Of a stretch of DNA of 64,000 bases, positions 1-7,654 are shown piece after piece. The DNA is from Alteriqipengyuania lutimaris (GTDB lineage Bacteria; Pseudomonadota; Alphaproteobacteria; Sphingomonadales; Sphingomonadaceae). Both the position numbers and the translations under genes were made by a program. Each line of letters opens with the position of its first letter. Positions within the stretch are counted from its first letter, which is position 1. The stretch covers positions 310,001 to 374,000 of the forward strand of contig NZ_QRBB01000001.1 of NCBI RefSeq assembly GCF_003363135.1. Reading direction: 5' to 3'. A model generated the notes under the pieces. It had not been told where the DNA came from, did no database searches, and saw only the letters and a list, made by a program, of their open reading frames with translations.

Positions 1-33
1 TGCGAGGACCTTCTGGTTTGGTGTTATCAGAGC

Positions 34-60
34 GCCGCCCCACCCCCTACGGGGGACGGC
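34..60. repeat. GC-rich inverted repeat with adjacent tatacgtata palindrome
   Basis: CCCCC (43-47) pairs with GGGGG (51-55) around a TAC loop, and GCCG (34-37) with CGGC (57-60) outside it. A perfect 10-bp palindrome, tatacgtata, follows at 71-80. The site lies just downstream of the leftward phage-like operon. It could be a transcript end, but neither strand shows a T-run, so the function is unassigned. Confidence 0.35.
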
Positions 61-106
61 GCGCCTGTCGTATACGTATATCCCGCTTCGGATTTTTGCG
101 GCAAAA

Positions 107-289
107 CTAACCGCCCCTCCAGTTCCTCGGTGCCCCGGCAGGAGCCCCGCCAGCGGCCATGACGCGGGTCTGCTGCGCAGCGTAACCTCGCACGCGCTCA
201 TAAGGAGCCCGAAGGGCGAAGATCGCGAAGCTGTCCTGCTGGTGCGGGCTTAGCTCGGCTGCGAAATCGGCGATGGGATAGCGGCTCAT
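107..289 (-). CDS. small hypothetical protein, last gene of phage-like operon
   Basis: Predicted protein of 60 residues. Its ATG overlaps the stop of the upstream zinc-ribbon gene by four bases (ATGA), which suggests translational coupling. No motif is recognised; the C-terminus is rich in Ala, Gly and Pro. It is the last gene of a leftward run (1982 to 107) that belongs to the element inserted in comM. The tight overlap is the main support for reality. Function unknown. Confidence 0.5.
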   Translation of the reverse strand: MSRYPIADFAAELSPHQQDSFAIFALRAPYERVRGYAAQQTRVMAAGGAPAGAPRNWRGG

Positions 290-570
290 GGCAGGGCAAC
301 CGCGATCTCCTGCAAAGCGATTGCAGGGCGGGTAGCTGCCGAGGATTGGATGCGGTCGGCGGTCTCACGCACTAGCTGGCGAAGCTCACGCGAGCGCGCG
401 GTAGATGCACGGGCACAGGGCCTACACAGCGAGTAGTGCCCGTCGTGGGAACGGCGATGCTTGCCGAACCTGTCGAGGGTCTTGAGCGTCTCACAGGAGA
501 AGCAATAGCGGTGCCCTTCCGGCACCGGCACGGGCGGCGTCTTTGCCACGGGTACCTCCAATGACAGCAT
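286..570 (-). CDS. zinc-ribbon phage-type protein
   Basis: The protein has a C-x2-C pair (CFSCETL) and, about 25 residues later, a second pair (CRPC) around a KxxxRFGKHRRSHDG segment. This layout is seen in small phage zinc-ribbon and HNH-associated proteins. The frame stays open up to a GTG at 795, but that extension lies over a better-supported gene in another frame (683-862). I therefore start at the ATG at 570, giving 94 residues (MLSLEVPVAKTP...). No strong ribosome site precedes it. It could bind nucleic acid or be an HNH accessory; no catalytic HNH residues are evident. Confidence 0.5.
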   Translation of the reverse strand: MLSLEVPVAKTPPVPVPEGHRYCFSCETLKTLDRFGKHRRSHDGHYSLCRPCARASTARSRELRQLVRETADRIQSSAATRPAIALQEIAVALP

Positions 571-682
571 AGGGCTGTCTTTTTTGAACTTGGGATGATG
601 AGCAGGCCCGAAGGTCCAAGGGCCACACCCTCTGCTGAGAATGTGGCCCTGACAGCGCTCTGTTCGGAACTGTGGGGGCGAT

Positions 683-862
683 CTACGCCGCTGCTCGCGG
701 TTGTGTTCGCACAGACCAAAGCGGGCAGGAGTGCTCGCACGGGCATGCCGCCACTTGCTGACGCCAGCCGCCCGGTTCCTGCTTGTCGTAGACACAGTCC
801 TTGCACTTCGCGTCGATAGCGGCGCGGAGCGAGCCCCGGTTTGAGGAAGCAGTGGCGGTCAT
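683..862 (-). CDS. small Cys-rich phage/plasmid protein (CKDCVYD type)
   Basis: A 59-residue gene found by translating the minus strand by hand. The sequence runs MTATASSNRGSLRAAIDAKC, then KDCVYDKQEPGGW, then CPCEHSCPLWSVRTQPR. The CxxC-VYD core, a second Cys cluster and PLWSVR are typical of a small protein found over and over in proteobacterial prophages and plasmids. Its ATG overlaps the stop of the preceding gene (859-862, ATGA). The five or so cysteines suggest metal binding. Function is unknown even in the family. Confidence 0.75.
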   Translation of the reverse strand: MTATASSNRGSLRAAIDAKCKDCVYDKQEPGGWRQQVAACPCEHSCPLWSVRTQPRAAA

Positions 863-1182
863 GTGCTCTTCCTCAGGCCGTAGTCCTTACGCCAATCCGG
901 CTCGGAGCCGGTGGGCTCCGATGGCGACGGCTGGGGGTTTTCGGTCTGCTCGGGCTTCGGTTCTTCCGCTGGGGCCTCTTCGGCTTGGCTCGGAACCGCC
1001 GCGACCGCTTGGGCACCTACGGGGGCACCGTAGTCGACGCGGGTCATGCCGCCGCCGATGCCGAAACGGTACTCGCGATGGCGGCTGTCATAGCCGGGAG
1101 AGCCGGGCCGGTTCATGTCCACGTAGGGCTCGCTGTTCTCTACCTGACGCGGGCCGATGACGCGGGGCTTGCGGCCTCGCAT
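859..1182 (-). CDS. hypothetical Pro/Glu-rich phage-type protein
   Basis: Predicted protein of 107 residues. The N-terminus is basic (MRGRKPRVIGPRQVE) and the second half is a low-complexity Pro/Glu/Ser stretch (residues about 62-95). The start overlaps the upstream stop by one base (TAATG) and the stop overlaps the next start (ATGA), so it sits inside a coupled operon. The disordered composition fits a phage structural or assembly accessory, but I recognise no family. Confidence 0.55.
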   Translation of the reverse strand: MRGRKPRVIGPRQVENSEPYVDMNRPGSPGYDSRHREYRFGIGGGMTRVDYGAPVGAQAVAAVPSQAEEAPAEEPKPEQTENPQPSPSEPTGSEPDWRKDYGLRKST

Positions 1183-1982
1183 TAGCGCTTGCCCGTGCGC
1201 ATGGTCTTCAGGGAATCGACGCGGCGGTTGATCCGCTCTTCGCGCTCGGCCTCAGCGGCGCGGCGCTTCGCTTCCGCCTCTTCCTGTTGAACCTGTGCGC
1301 GGTCGTAGAGAATGGCAGCGGACTTGCGCAGCGTCTCCTCTAGACGCTTCTGCGCCTCGATCCCGTAGGAGCCGTCGGGGCCCACGAGGAGGCGCATCTG
1401 GCGGTCGAGTTCGATCACCTGATCTTCGTATGCTGCGCGCCGTGTGCCGGTAATGGCCATGATCTCGGCAGGCTTGGCAGCGCCGGTCTCCGGGTCGGTT
1501 TCGGTGGTATACTCGCGTACCCGGTCGAGGTCGTCCTGGAGGGCGTCCCGCCTGCGCTGGAGTTCATAGTATCGGCCCGCAATCTCCGCCTGTTCCCGGT
1601 GGAAGGGAAGCGCCTCCTTGCCGACGCCGGTCATCGCTCTGATCTTGCCGCGCTTCGCCTTGATGGCCTCTGCGACGTACTGGGCTTCGAAACGGTCATG
1701 ATCCTCGGGCCGGTGGTGGGCCAGCCGATCGCTAACTTCGCGCCGCATCTCGGGCGACAGAGCCTCGATAGAGACGGGCTTCTGATTTGGCAGGTTCGTG
1801 CCGCCGCTCACGTTGCCGGGCACATCGTCGAAGGGGTGCATGCCAAGGACCTTATCGAGGTACGGCTTGTGTTCCTCGGGGATCTCTTCGGTTCGCTGGG
1901 GTTGGAAGCCGCTGTACTCGACGACCGCGCGCATGCCGCCGTTCTCGCCTTCGGTGGAAGGGAGCGTGTTCATGGAAATCAT
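1182..1982 (-). CDS. hypothetical coiled-coil phage-type protein
   Basis: Predicted protein of 266 residues, first gene of the leftward operon. Strongly charged helical segments run from about residue 95 to the end, finishing in an Ala/Glu/Arg coiled coil (QQEEAEAKRRAAEAEREER). An alternative ATG lies at 1973. The length and helical nature resemble phage scaffold or head-assembly accessories, but no diagnostic motif is seen. Two copies of an operator-like 21-bp motif lie 70-175 bases upstream. Confidence 0.55.
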   Translation of the reverse strand: MISMNTLPSTEGENGGMRAVVEYSGFQPQRTEEIPEEHKPYLDKVLGMHPFDDVPGNVSGGTNLPNQKPVSIEALSPEMRREVSDRLAHHRPEDHDRFEAQYVAEAIKAKRGKIRAMTGVGKEALPFHREQAEIAGRYYELQRRRDALQDDLDRVREYTTETDPETGAAKPAEIMAITGTRRAAYEDQVIELDRQMRLLVGPDGSYGIEAQKRLEETLRKSAAILYDRAQVQQEEAEAKRRAAEAEREERINRRVDSLKTMRTGKR

Positions 1983-2051
1983 TTCTGGCGGCCGGTGCCG
2001 CTCTCATGTCTGGAGATGCGCAAATCGCGCGGAGACAGGCGTTTCCTATCT

Positions 2052-2072
2052 CCAAGGGTGAGGGTTTATTGG
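2052..2072 (+). repeat. operator-like 21-bp motif, copy 1
   Basis: Begins ccaagggtgagggttt and ends attgg. It belongs to a three-copy family inside the element (others at 2136-2156 inverted and 3998-4018). The half-site CCAA...TTGG makes it partly palindromic. It lies 70 bases upstream of the first gene of the leftward operon. The stretch 1983-2346 between that gene and the recombinase holds no convincing gene, only copies 1 and 2. Confidence 0.5.
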
Positions 2073-2135
2073 CGCGCGTTCTGTGACGAAACATGGGGAG
2101 CCGAAAGCCGGATCGAGGGAGTTCGACGCGAAGGG

Positions 2136-2156
2136 CCGATTAACCCTCACCCTTGG
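2136..2156 (-). repeat. operator-like 21-bp motif, copy 2 (inverted)
   Basis: Read on the minus strand it begins ccaagggtgagggtt, 15 bases identical to copy 1, and it matches 19 of 21 positions overall. Copies 1 and 2 form an inverted pair 63 bases apart between the operon start and the recombinase 3' end. Confidence 0.5.
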
Positions 2157-2346
2157 GGGAGAGAGATTGGTGAGATATCCTGTTAGGGTACCTGAAGGGG
2201 ATCGTATGGAGCCCCAAGGGATCATGCGGAGTCATCATGCCAGAGTTCAGCAAGGGGCGGTGGTTCGTCCTCCCCACTAACCCTCCCGCAGACATCGGTC
2301 AGTCAGGCTCAAACACTGAGCCGCCGAGTAGGTCACTATATCGAAG

Positions 2347-3969
2347 CTAAGAGCTGATAGGCGACAGCGATGCGTATCGGATTTCGACCATACCTCCCTG
2401 TCGCCAGAGGAAGCGAAGGACGCCCCTTTCGTAATCAACCACAACGCCCGCAAAGAGGGTCCGCAAGGCTGCATTGACCTTCGACAAGTTCGAAGCGTCC
2501 TGCTCCATCAGGTCTCCGAAGGCTTCAGCCCGAGCGGCAATCAGCCCATGGTCAGCGGCAACCCGTTCCCTCTCTAAAGCGCGAAGATCGCTCTGATAGG
2601 AAGCGAGAGACGCTTTGAGCGCACGATGGCGAGCCGCGAGCTCTCTTGAGGGAAGCTTTCTGTTGACTTCCGCCATCTCTTGGAGCTGATCGATGGTGAC
2701 GTCGATCACCGCGTTCAGGTTATCGATCTCACCGTCGAGGTCTCCGCCACCCTGCCCTGCTGGAATGTCGATCAAGAGATGTTGCCACTTACCCAGAGCC
2801 GCTCGCTGGAGAACGTCCAACGGTACCGATCGATACCGGTGGCTAGCAGCTCCCGCCTTGGCTTTGGTGCATACCAGTTTGGGTTTGCCCGCCTTGGGGC
2901 CGCTCCCCTTCATTACGCGGGTCATGGTCGCTCCGCATTCAGGGCACCTCGCGAGACCCGCAAAGACATTGGCTAGCGCGCCCGTAGCAGCCTTCCCTCT
3001 AGGGGCAGGAGTTTGCTGATCCTTCAGGAGCTGTACGGCTTCCCAATCAAAGCGGCTAATAACCGCAGGGAAAATATCCGGTATCGGCTCTTCACTCACC
3101 CGCAACTTCCGGCCCGAGCTGTAATCCACTCGTCCCGGCACAAGCGTTCCGACAACCGCGCTATTTCGTAGGAGCTTAGAAACCGTGGACCGGTGCCACA
3201 TCTTTCCACCACCCATGATGGGCACGCCTTCCTCATTAAACGTGCGCGCGATGCGGTGCTCTCCGACCCCTTCGAGCGTCATGCGAAACACCCGCCGGAC
3301 AGTATCGGCGTGCGGCTGGCGTTCTGCCCAACCCTCTCCTTCCGGTTCGAGCCACGACGGCCCTTTGCGTGTCAGCCTCTGGGCCTCGCCAGCGCGGACC
3401 TGACGACGCTTCTCTTCCCAGACCTCCGAAAGCCTCTCGGCTTTCACCTTGCTCTCCTCGTGAGCACGCCAAGAGACCATGAGAGCGATGAGAAGGGCCG
3501 TCGGGTCGCTATCGAGCCGGTCGCTGTCGTATTCTTGACCATCTCCTAGCGTTGCGATGACCACCCCTGCATCCACGATATCGTCGAGTAAGCGCGAGAC
3601 CTTTCGCGGCGTCATTCGGCTTACACGATCCAAGCTTTCGACGATCAGGTATGAACCTTCTGGAATGAGGCCTTCTCGGCAGGCTACCAAGAAACCGCCC
3701 AGCCCCTTGTCTGCGTTCGCGTTGCTCCCCCGGAAGGCGGAAACCCCTAGGTCTTGGAGGCTCAAACGCTCATCTAGAACAAGCGGCGGCAAACCCGAAG
3801 ACTTCCGCTCTGCATTCTTACGTTCGATCCACCGAAGTGCTCCTGCGCTCTGACGGCGCTGGCTATCGCCCTCCATTTGCTCGGGCGTGGAGAAGCGGGT
3901 GTAACTGTAGACGCGTGGGGCGTTGGTCGCTTGCGCGGCTGCAAAGGCGGACTGGCTTTCGATCTGCAA
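2347..3969 (-). CDS. large serine recombinase (phage-type integrase)
   Basis: Site-specific DNA integrase/excisionase of the large serine recombinase family, about 540 residues. The N-terminal resolvase domain shows YTRFSTPEQMEGDSQRRQ with candidate nucleophile Ser27, then LDRVSR. The middle is a recombinase DNA-binding domain (GVGEHRIARTFNEEGVP, residues about 200-215). A zinc-ribbon remnant (CPECGATM) and a Leu/Glu coiled coil follow. The frame stays open to 4551, but that part is antisense to comM. I choose TTG at 3969 because CGGGAG lies six bases upstream and the resolvase domain begins shortly after. The gene abuts the disrupted comM, as expected for an integrase next to its attachment site. 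Confidence 0.88.
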   Translation of the reverse strand: MQIESQSAFAAAQATNAPRVYSYTRFSTPEQMEGDSQRRQSAGALRWIERKNAERKSSGLPPLVLDERLSLQDLGVSAFRGSNANADKGLGGFLVACREGLIPEGSYLIVESLDRVSRMTPRKVSRLLDDIVDAGVVIATLGDGQEYDSDRLDSDPTALLIALMVSWRAHEESKVKAERLSEVWEEKRRQVRAGEAQRLTRKGPSWLEPEGEGWAERQPHADTVRRVFRMTLEGVGEHRIARTFNEEGVPIMGGGKMWHRSTVSKLLRNSAVVGTLVPGRVDYSSGRKLRVSEEPIPDIFPAVISRFDWEAVQLLKDQQTPAPRGKAATGALANVFAGLARCPECGATMTRVMKGSGPKAGKPKLVCTKAKAGAASHRYRSVPLDVLQRAALGKWQHLLIDIPAGQGGGDLDGEIDNLNAVIDVTIDQLQEMAEVNRKLPSRELAARHRALKASLASYQSDLRALERERVAADHGLIAARAEAFGDLMEQDASNLSKVNAALRTLFAGVVVDYERGVLRFLWRQGGMVEIRYASLSPISS

Positions 3970-3997
3970 GGGTATCTCCCGTGAATTGGTTCCTTCA

Positions 3998-4018
3998 CCA
4001 ATGGTGAGGGCTAATTGG
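3998..4018 (+). repeat. operator-like 21-bp motif, copy 3, upstream of recombinase
   Basis: Begins ccaatggtgaggg and ends taattgg, differing from copy 1 at three positions. It lies about 30 bases upstream of the recombinase start and about 20 bases from the comM junction. It could be an operator for the recombinase promoter or part of the attachment site. Confidence 0.45.
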
Positions 4019-4035
4019 GTCCACAGGTTCTCTAC

Positions 4036-4050
4036 GAGCTGATGAGCGGG
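4036..4050 (+). other. probable attachment-site junction in comM
   Basis: From about 4038 rightward the sequence encodes LMSGPPGAGKS, the ComM Walker A region. Immediately to the left the usual GGHNL-type ComM sequence is absent and is replaced by the recombinase promoter region. The junction between element and chromosome is therefore placed here to within about 15 bases. The other end lies outside the window, so the core duplication cannot be read. Confidence 0.65.
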
Positions 4051-4911
4051 CCGCCGGGGGCGGGCAAGAGCCTGCTTGCCGCGTGCCTGCCCGGCATCCT
4101 CCCGCCGCTCTCCCCGGCCGAGGCGCTGGAGGTGAGCATGGTGCAGTCGGTCGCCGGGCTGCTCGAAGGCGGGCGGATCAGCCGCGCGCGGCCCTTCCGC
4201 GCGCCGCACCATTCGGCGAGCATGGCGGCGCTGACCGGCGGCGGGCTGAAGGTGCGGCCCGGAGAGGTCAGCCTCGCGCATCTGGGCGTGCTGTTCCTCG
4301 ACGAACTGCCCGAATTCCAGCGGCCCGTTCTCGACAGCCTCAGGCAGCCGCTCGAGACGGGCAAGGTCGACGTCGCGCGGGCCAATGCGCATGTCAGCTT
4401 TCCCGCGCGGGTGCAGCTGATCGCGGCGATGAACCCGTGCCGCTGCGGGCATCTCGGCGATCCCGCGCTCGCCTGTTCGCGCGCCCCCAAATGCGCCGCC
4501 GACTACCAGAGCAAGGTCAGCGGGCCGATGCTCGACCGGATCGACTGCCACGTCGAGGTCGAGCCGGTCAGCGCCGCCGACCTCGCCCTACCCCCGCCTG
4601 TCGAGGGAAGCGCCGAGGTCGCCGCGCGGGTCCTTGCCGCGCGCGAGGTGCAGGCGGCGCGGGCGCAGGAGAGCGGCGCGCGCACCAATGCCGAGCTCGA
4701 CGGCGATATGCTTGAGCGTTTTGCAACACCCGACGAAGCGGGCCGCATGCTGCTGATGCAGGCCGCCGAGGCGATGCGGCTGTCGGCGCGAAGCTATGTG
4801 CGGATGCTGCGCGTGGCGCGGACAGTGGCGGATTTGGCGGGCTCGGAGCAGGTCGGCCGCGTCCATGTGGCCGAAGCGCTGAGCTACCGGCGGCAGGCAC
4901 CCAGAGCCTGA
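4037..4911 (+). pseudogene. comM: comM (YifB) 3' fragment, cut by the integrated element
   Basis: C-terminal part of the Mg-chelatase-like AAA ATPase ComM, involved in branch migration during natural transformation. Visible are Walker A (SGPPGAGKS), RPFRAPHHSAS, Walker B (LGVLFLDELPEF), the zinc cluster CRCGHLGDPALACSRAPKC and the C-terminal Mg_chelatase_C segment ending YRRQAPRA. Family members are about 500 residues; the first roughly 200 are missing here. The reading frame is intact from the junction to the stop. Excision of the element could restore the gene, so it may be a reversible rather than a decayed break. Confidence 0.9.
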
Positions 4912-5096
4912 GGGCAGGCGCGCCAGTTGGGTTTCTGACACACCTGACACAGTGTCTAAGGGGTAAAAAGCTCCGGGACCGATGGCGGGGAATTTGCCTG
5001 GAGTTCCGGGGCGGATCGACGGTTTGAAAGAGCGCTGGGAGCGTAGTGTGACGAGGGCGTGTAGGACAGCGAGCCGAGGGGATCGGCGTACGCGTT

Positions 5097-5192
5097 AATG
5101 CCGAGCTAGACTGCACCATGCTGGAGCGCTTCGCGACGCCCGACGAGATGGGGCGCACACTGCTGATACAGGCCGCCGAGGCGATGAGGCTT
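5097..5192 (+). pseudogene. remnant of a second, divergent comM allele
   Basis: Aligns without gaps to 4687-4782 of the comM fragment: 77 of 96 bases match. It encodes NAELD..MLERFATPDE, then LLIQAAEAMRL. Similarity stops abruptly on both sides. The rest of 4912-5576 shows no gene I can support. The divergence indicates a copy from another lineage rather than a recent local duplication. Confidence 0.8.
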
Positions 5193-5576
5193 AAGGCAGT
5201 GCGCGATCTGAACCGGGACGACCGCGCATCCAATCAAGCCATGCAGAAGCGCACTGGAGCCGCATCGCAATCGATCTGGCGTTTGTCGGCTCTCGTCTCG
5301 CCCACACGACGAAGCCTAGGAGGGGGGCGAATACGAGGCGGCGGCGCAACCGTGCTTATCCCCGATCCATACGCGCGCCTCACTAGCGAATCACGACACG
5401 GCCCGGAATCATGCTCACTAGACATGAATTGGGGCCGGGCTACCGACCCGAACCCCATTCATTCCACCTTGGTTTTAGTGCAACCGTCTGGTGGACTGAG
5501 CTTGTAACAGCACGGGCAAACTACCTGTGTGAACTCGAAGGTCAAGGCGGTTGCGATACGTTGAAAGGGTATCGCG

Positions 5577-5873
5577 ATGATACACAATACTGCTGTTGCG
5601 GCGCTACAATCCGGCGTCGCCCTTGAGCTACGTTATGATGGCTTCTCTCGTATCGTGGAGGTCCATGCTGTCGGCATTTCTACCGCTCACAAGCCCTGTA
5701 TGCGGGTCTTCCAAGTTCGTGGCGGGAGCGTCAGCAACGAGCCTGTCGGTTGGAAGATGATGAGCTTGGACAAGGCCTTCTCCATGCATCTCACGGAGGA
5801 AGTCTCCCATGCGCCCCGGCAGGGATACGCGAAGAATGACAGGGGTATGAGCGTAATCCATGCTCAGCTCTAA
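5577..5873 (+). CDS. conserved hypothetical protein (98 aa)
   Basis: Residues LELRYDGFSRIVEVHAVG, MRVFQVRGGS and EPVGWKMM form a compact beta-rich domain, and I recall similar small proteins scattered in bacterial genomes. The pattern loosely recalls WYL-type ligand-binding folds, but this is only an impression. GAAAGGG lies about nine bases before the ATG. The gene stands alone between the comM remnant and the antiporter, in a stretch with lower third-position GC than its neighbours, suggesting accessory DNA. Function unknown. Confidence 0.65.
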   Translation: MIHNTAVAALQSGVALELRYDGFSRIVEVHAVGISTAHKPCMRVFQVRGGSVSNEPVGWKMMSLDKAFSMHLTEEVSHAPRQGYAKNDRGMSVIHAQL

Positions 5874-6085
5874 GCCTCCGCAATTGCAGGGGCCGTCAGG
5901 CATCCCCGGTTCGTTATGAACGGCGCAGTCTGACGAATGTCCTTGCATGACTAGATTGTAACGGGGGCAATCCGGAAAAGATTCCCCTCGTTACGATCTT
6001 TCCACTGTTTACCGCTGCCAGTACCACGCCCAAATCCGGCTCCGGCGGCTCACCATCGCTTCCGACGCCAGCATCAGTGATAGTG

Positions 6086-6121
6086 CCGGCCGCCAAGCCA
6101 GTAGAGGATAAGGGCGGCCGG
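6086..6121 (-). terminator. stem-loop downstream of the antiporter gene
   Basis: CCGGCCGCC (6086-6094) pairs perfectly with GGCGGCCGG (6113-6121). The hairpin lies ten bases past the antiporter stop on the minus strand. There is no clear T-run, so it is a weak terminator call. The rest of 5874-6131 has nothing recognisable. Confidence 0.4.
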
Positions 6122-6131
6122 GATTTGATAC

Positions 6132-7109
6132 CTAAATCAACCCCGCCGTAAACCCGAGATAGACGCAATAGGCCGCCACCAGAACCGCGCCCTCCCGGCG
6201 CGACAGGCGCGCTCCGGTGAAGGCCAGCACCATCGCCAGCAGCGAGACGCCGACGAGCACCGGCAGGTCGAACCGCGCGATCGCTTCGGGCACCGGCGTG
6301 GGCGAGATGATCCCCGTGACGCCGCCGATGAAGAACACGTTGTAGATGTTCGACCCGAGCACGTTGCCCAGCGCCACCTCCGACTGCTTGCGGATCGCGG
6401 CGACCGCGGAGGTCACCAGCTCGGGCAGCGAGGTGCCGACCGCCACGATGGTGAGGCCGACCAGCGTTTCCGACATGCCGAACTCGATCGCAATCTTGAC
6501 TGCGGCATCGACCAGCAGCGTGCCCCCGCCGACGATGCAGACCAGCCCCGCCAGCAGGAAGGCGAGCGAGACCGCCCAGCCCGTGCCGCGCCCCTGTTCC
6601 GGAGTCAGCGCCGGATCGACATTCTCCAGCGCCACCGCCTTGTCGAATGCGGCGCTATGCGCGGCGGCCTTGCGCTCCTGCCGGTAGGCGACCACGAGGT
6701 AGCCGATCATCATCGCCACCAGAACAAGGCCTGCCACGCGGCCGAGCCCGGTGGTCCAGGCGATCGCCAGCAGGGCGCAGGCCGCCAGCAGGCCCACCCC
6801 TCCGTCGCGCAGCAGCGTGCCCCGCGCCACCGCGATCGGCGCGAGAATCGCCGCGACGCCCAGGATGAGGAGCGTGTTGGCGATGTTCGAGCCGACAATA
6901 TTGCCCAGCGCGATCCCCGGCGACCCGGCGAGCGCGGCCTGAAGGCTCGCCGCAAGCTCGGGCATGGACGTGCCCATGCCCACAATGGTCAGCCCGATCA
7001 TCAATGGCGAGACGCCCAGCTTGCCCGCGATGACGACCGCCCCGCGCACGAGAAATTCACCGCCGAGCACGAGCAGGACCAGTCCGCCCAGAAGAAGAAG
7101 GAAAGTCAT
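6132..7109 (-). CDS. CaCA-family calcium/sodium antiporter
   Basis: Inner-membrane cation exchanger, 325 residues with about ten hydrophobic helices. Both alpha repeats are clear: GMGTSMPELAASL then GNIVGSNIANTLLILG, and VGTSLPELVTSAVAA then GNVLGSNIYNVFFIGG. These acidic GTS-PE motifs form the ion site in the YrbG/NCX family. I start at the ATG at 7109 (MTFLLLLGG), because upstream codons are antisense-like and the ATG overlaps the stop of the small upstream gene (ATGA). Substrate is probably Ca2+ against Na+ or K+; the sequence alone does not settle it. Confidence 0.9.
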   Translation of the reverse strand: MTFLLLLGGLVLLVLGGEFLVRGAVVIAGKLGVSPLMIGLTIVGMGTSMPELAASLQAALAGSPGIALGNIVGSNIANTLLILGVAAILAPIAVARGTLLRDGGVGLLAACALLAIAWTTGLGRVAGLVLVAMMIGYLVVAYRQERKAAAHSAAFDKAVALENVDPALTPEQGRGTGWAVSLAFLLAGLVCIVGGGTLLVDAAVKIAIEFGMSETLVGLTIVAVGTSLPELVTSAVAAIRKQSEVALGNVLGSNIYNVFFIGGVTGIISPTPVPEAIARFDLPVLVGVSLLAMVLAFTGARLSRREGAVLVAAYCVYLGFTAGLI

Positions 7110-7360
7110 GGCCAGAAATCCAGAAGAACGCGCAGGCCCCCGAGCAGGGCGGCGGCGGCGGTTGCCTTGGCTGCCCTCGCATTGAGGATCTGCGCGCGGT
7201 TGAGGGCGACCACGAGGCGGTTGATATCCGCATGGTCGAAGGTTTCGTGCTTGCTCACCCGGCGCACCCGCTTGCCGCTGGCGCGCAGCCAGAACCACGC
7301 CGACATCACGGCCGCGACGACGATCAGCGCGTCGAGCAGGTAGGTCGCGAACTGCAGCAT
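7106..7360 (-). CDS. small membrane protein upstream of antiporter
   Basis: 84 residues with an N-terminal membrane helix (LLDALIVVAAVMSAWFWLRA), a basic stretch, then a second short hydrophobic segment near the C-terminus. It overlaps the antiporter start by four bases, so the two are probably co-translated. No family recognised. It could be an accessory to the exchanger. Confidence 0.65.
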   Translation of the reverse strand: MLQFATYLLDALIVVAAVMSAWFWLRASGKRVRRVSKHETFDHADINRLVVALNRAQILNARAAKATAAAALLGGLRVLLDFWP

Positions 7361-7654
7361 CCTACGCCTCGCCCCCGCATGGCAGGCATGGCGCGAGACT
7401 ATCCTGCACGCTCGTCGATAGGTCGAATGGGAATGTCATCGAAAGGGCCCGGATTACGCACAAACTGCGTTCCGACATCACGAGCGCGCTGCGCGCTCGC
7501 CAGAGGGGCCCGGTAACGTGCGCTCGAAATACACCCGCTCCGGGGAGCAGGCAACAGATTTCACGCTTGGACGTGGTCGGTCCTCGCGCCCCGGGAACGT
7601 CCCCCGCGCCCTCGCGCTTGATCGTCATACTTTCCAGCAGCGAGGCGAGACGCG

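Noticed and set aside
3970..4551. N-terminal extension of the recombinase frame into comM
   Set aside because: This part is antisense to the conserved comM sequence; the TTG at 3969 has a good ribosome site and directly precedes the resolvase domain.
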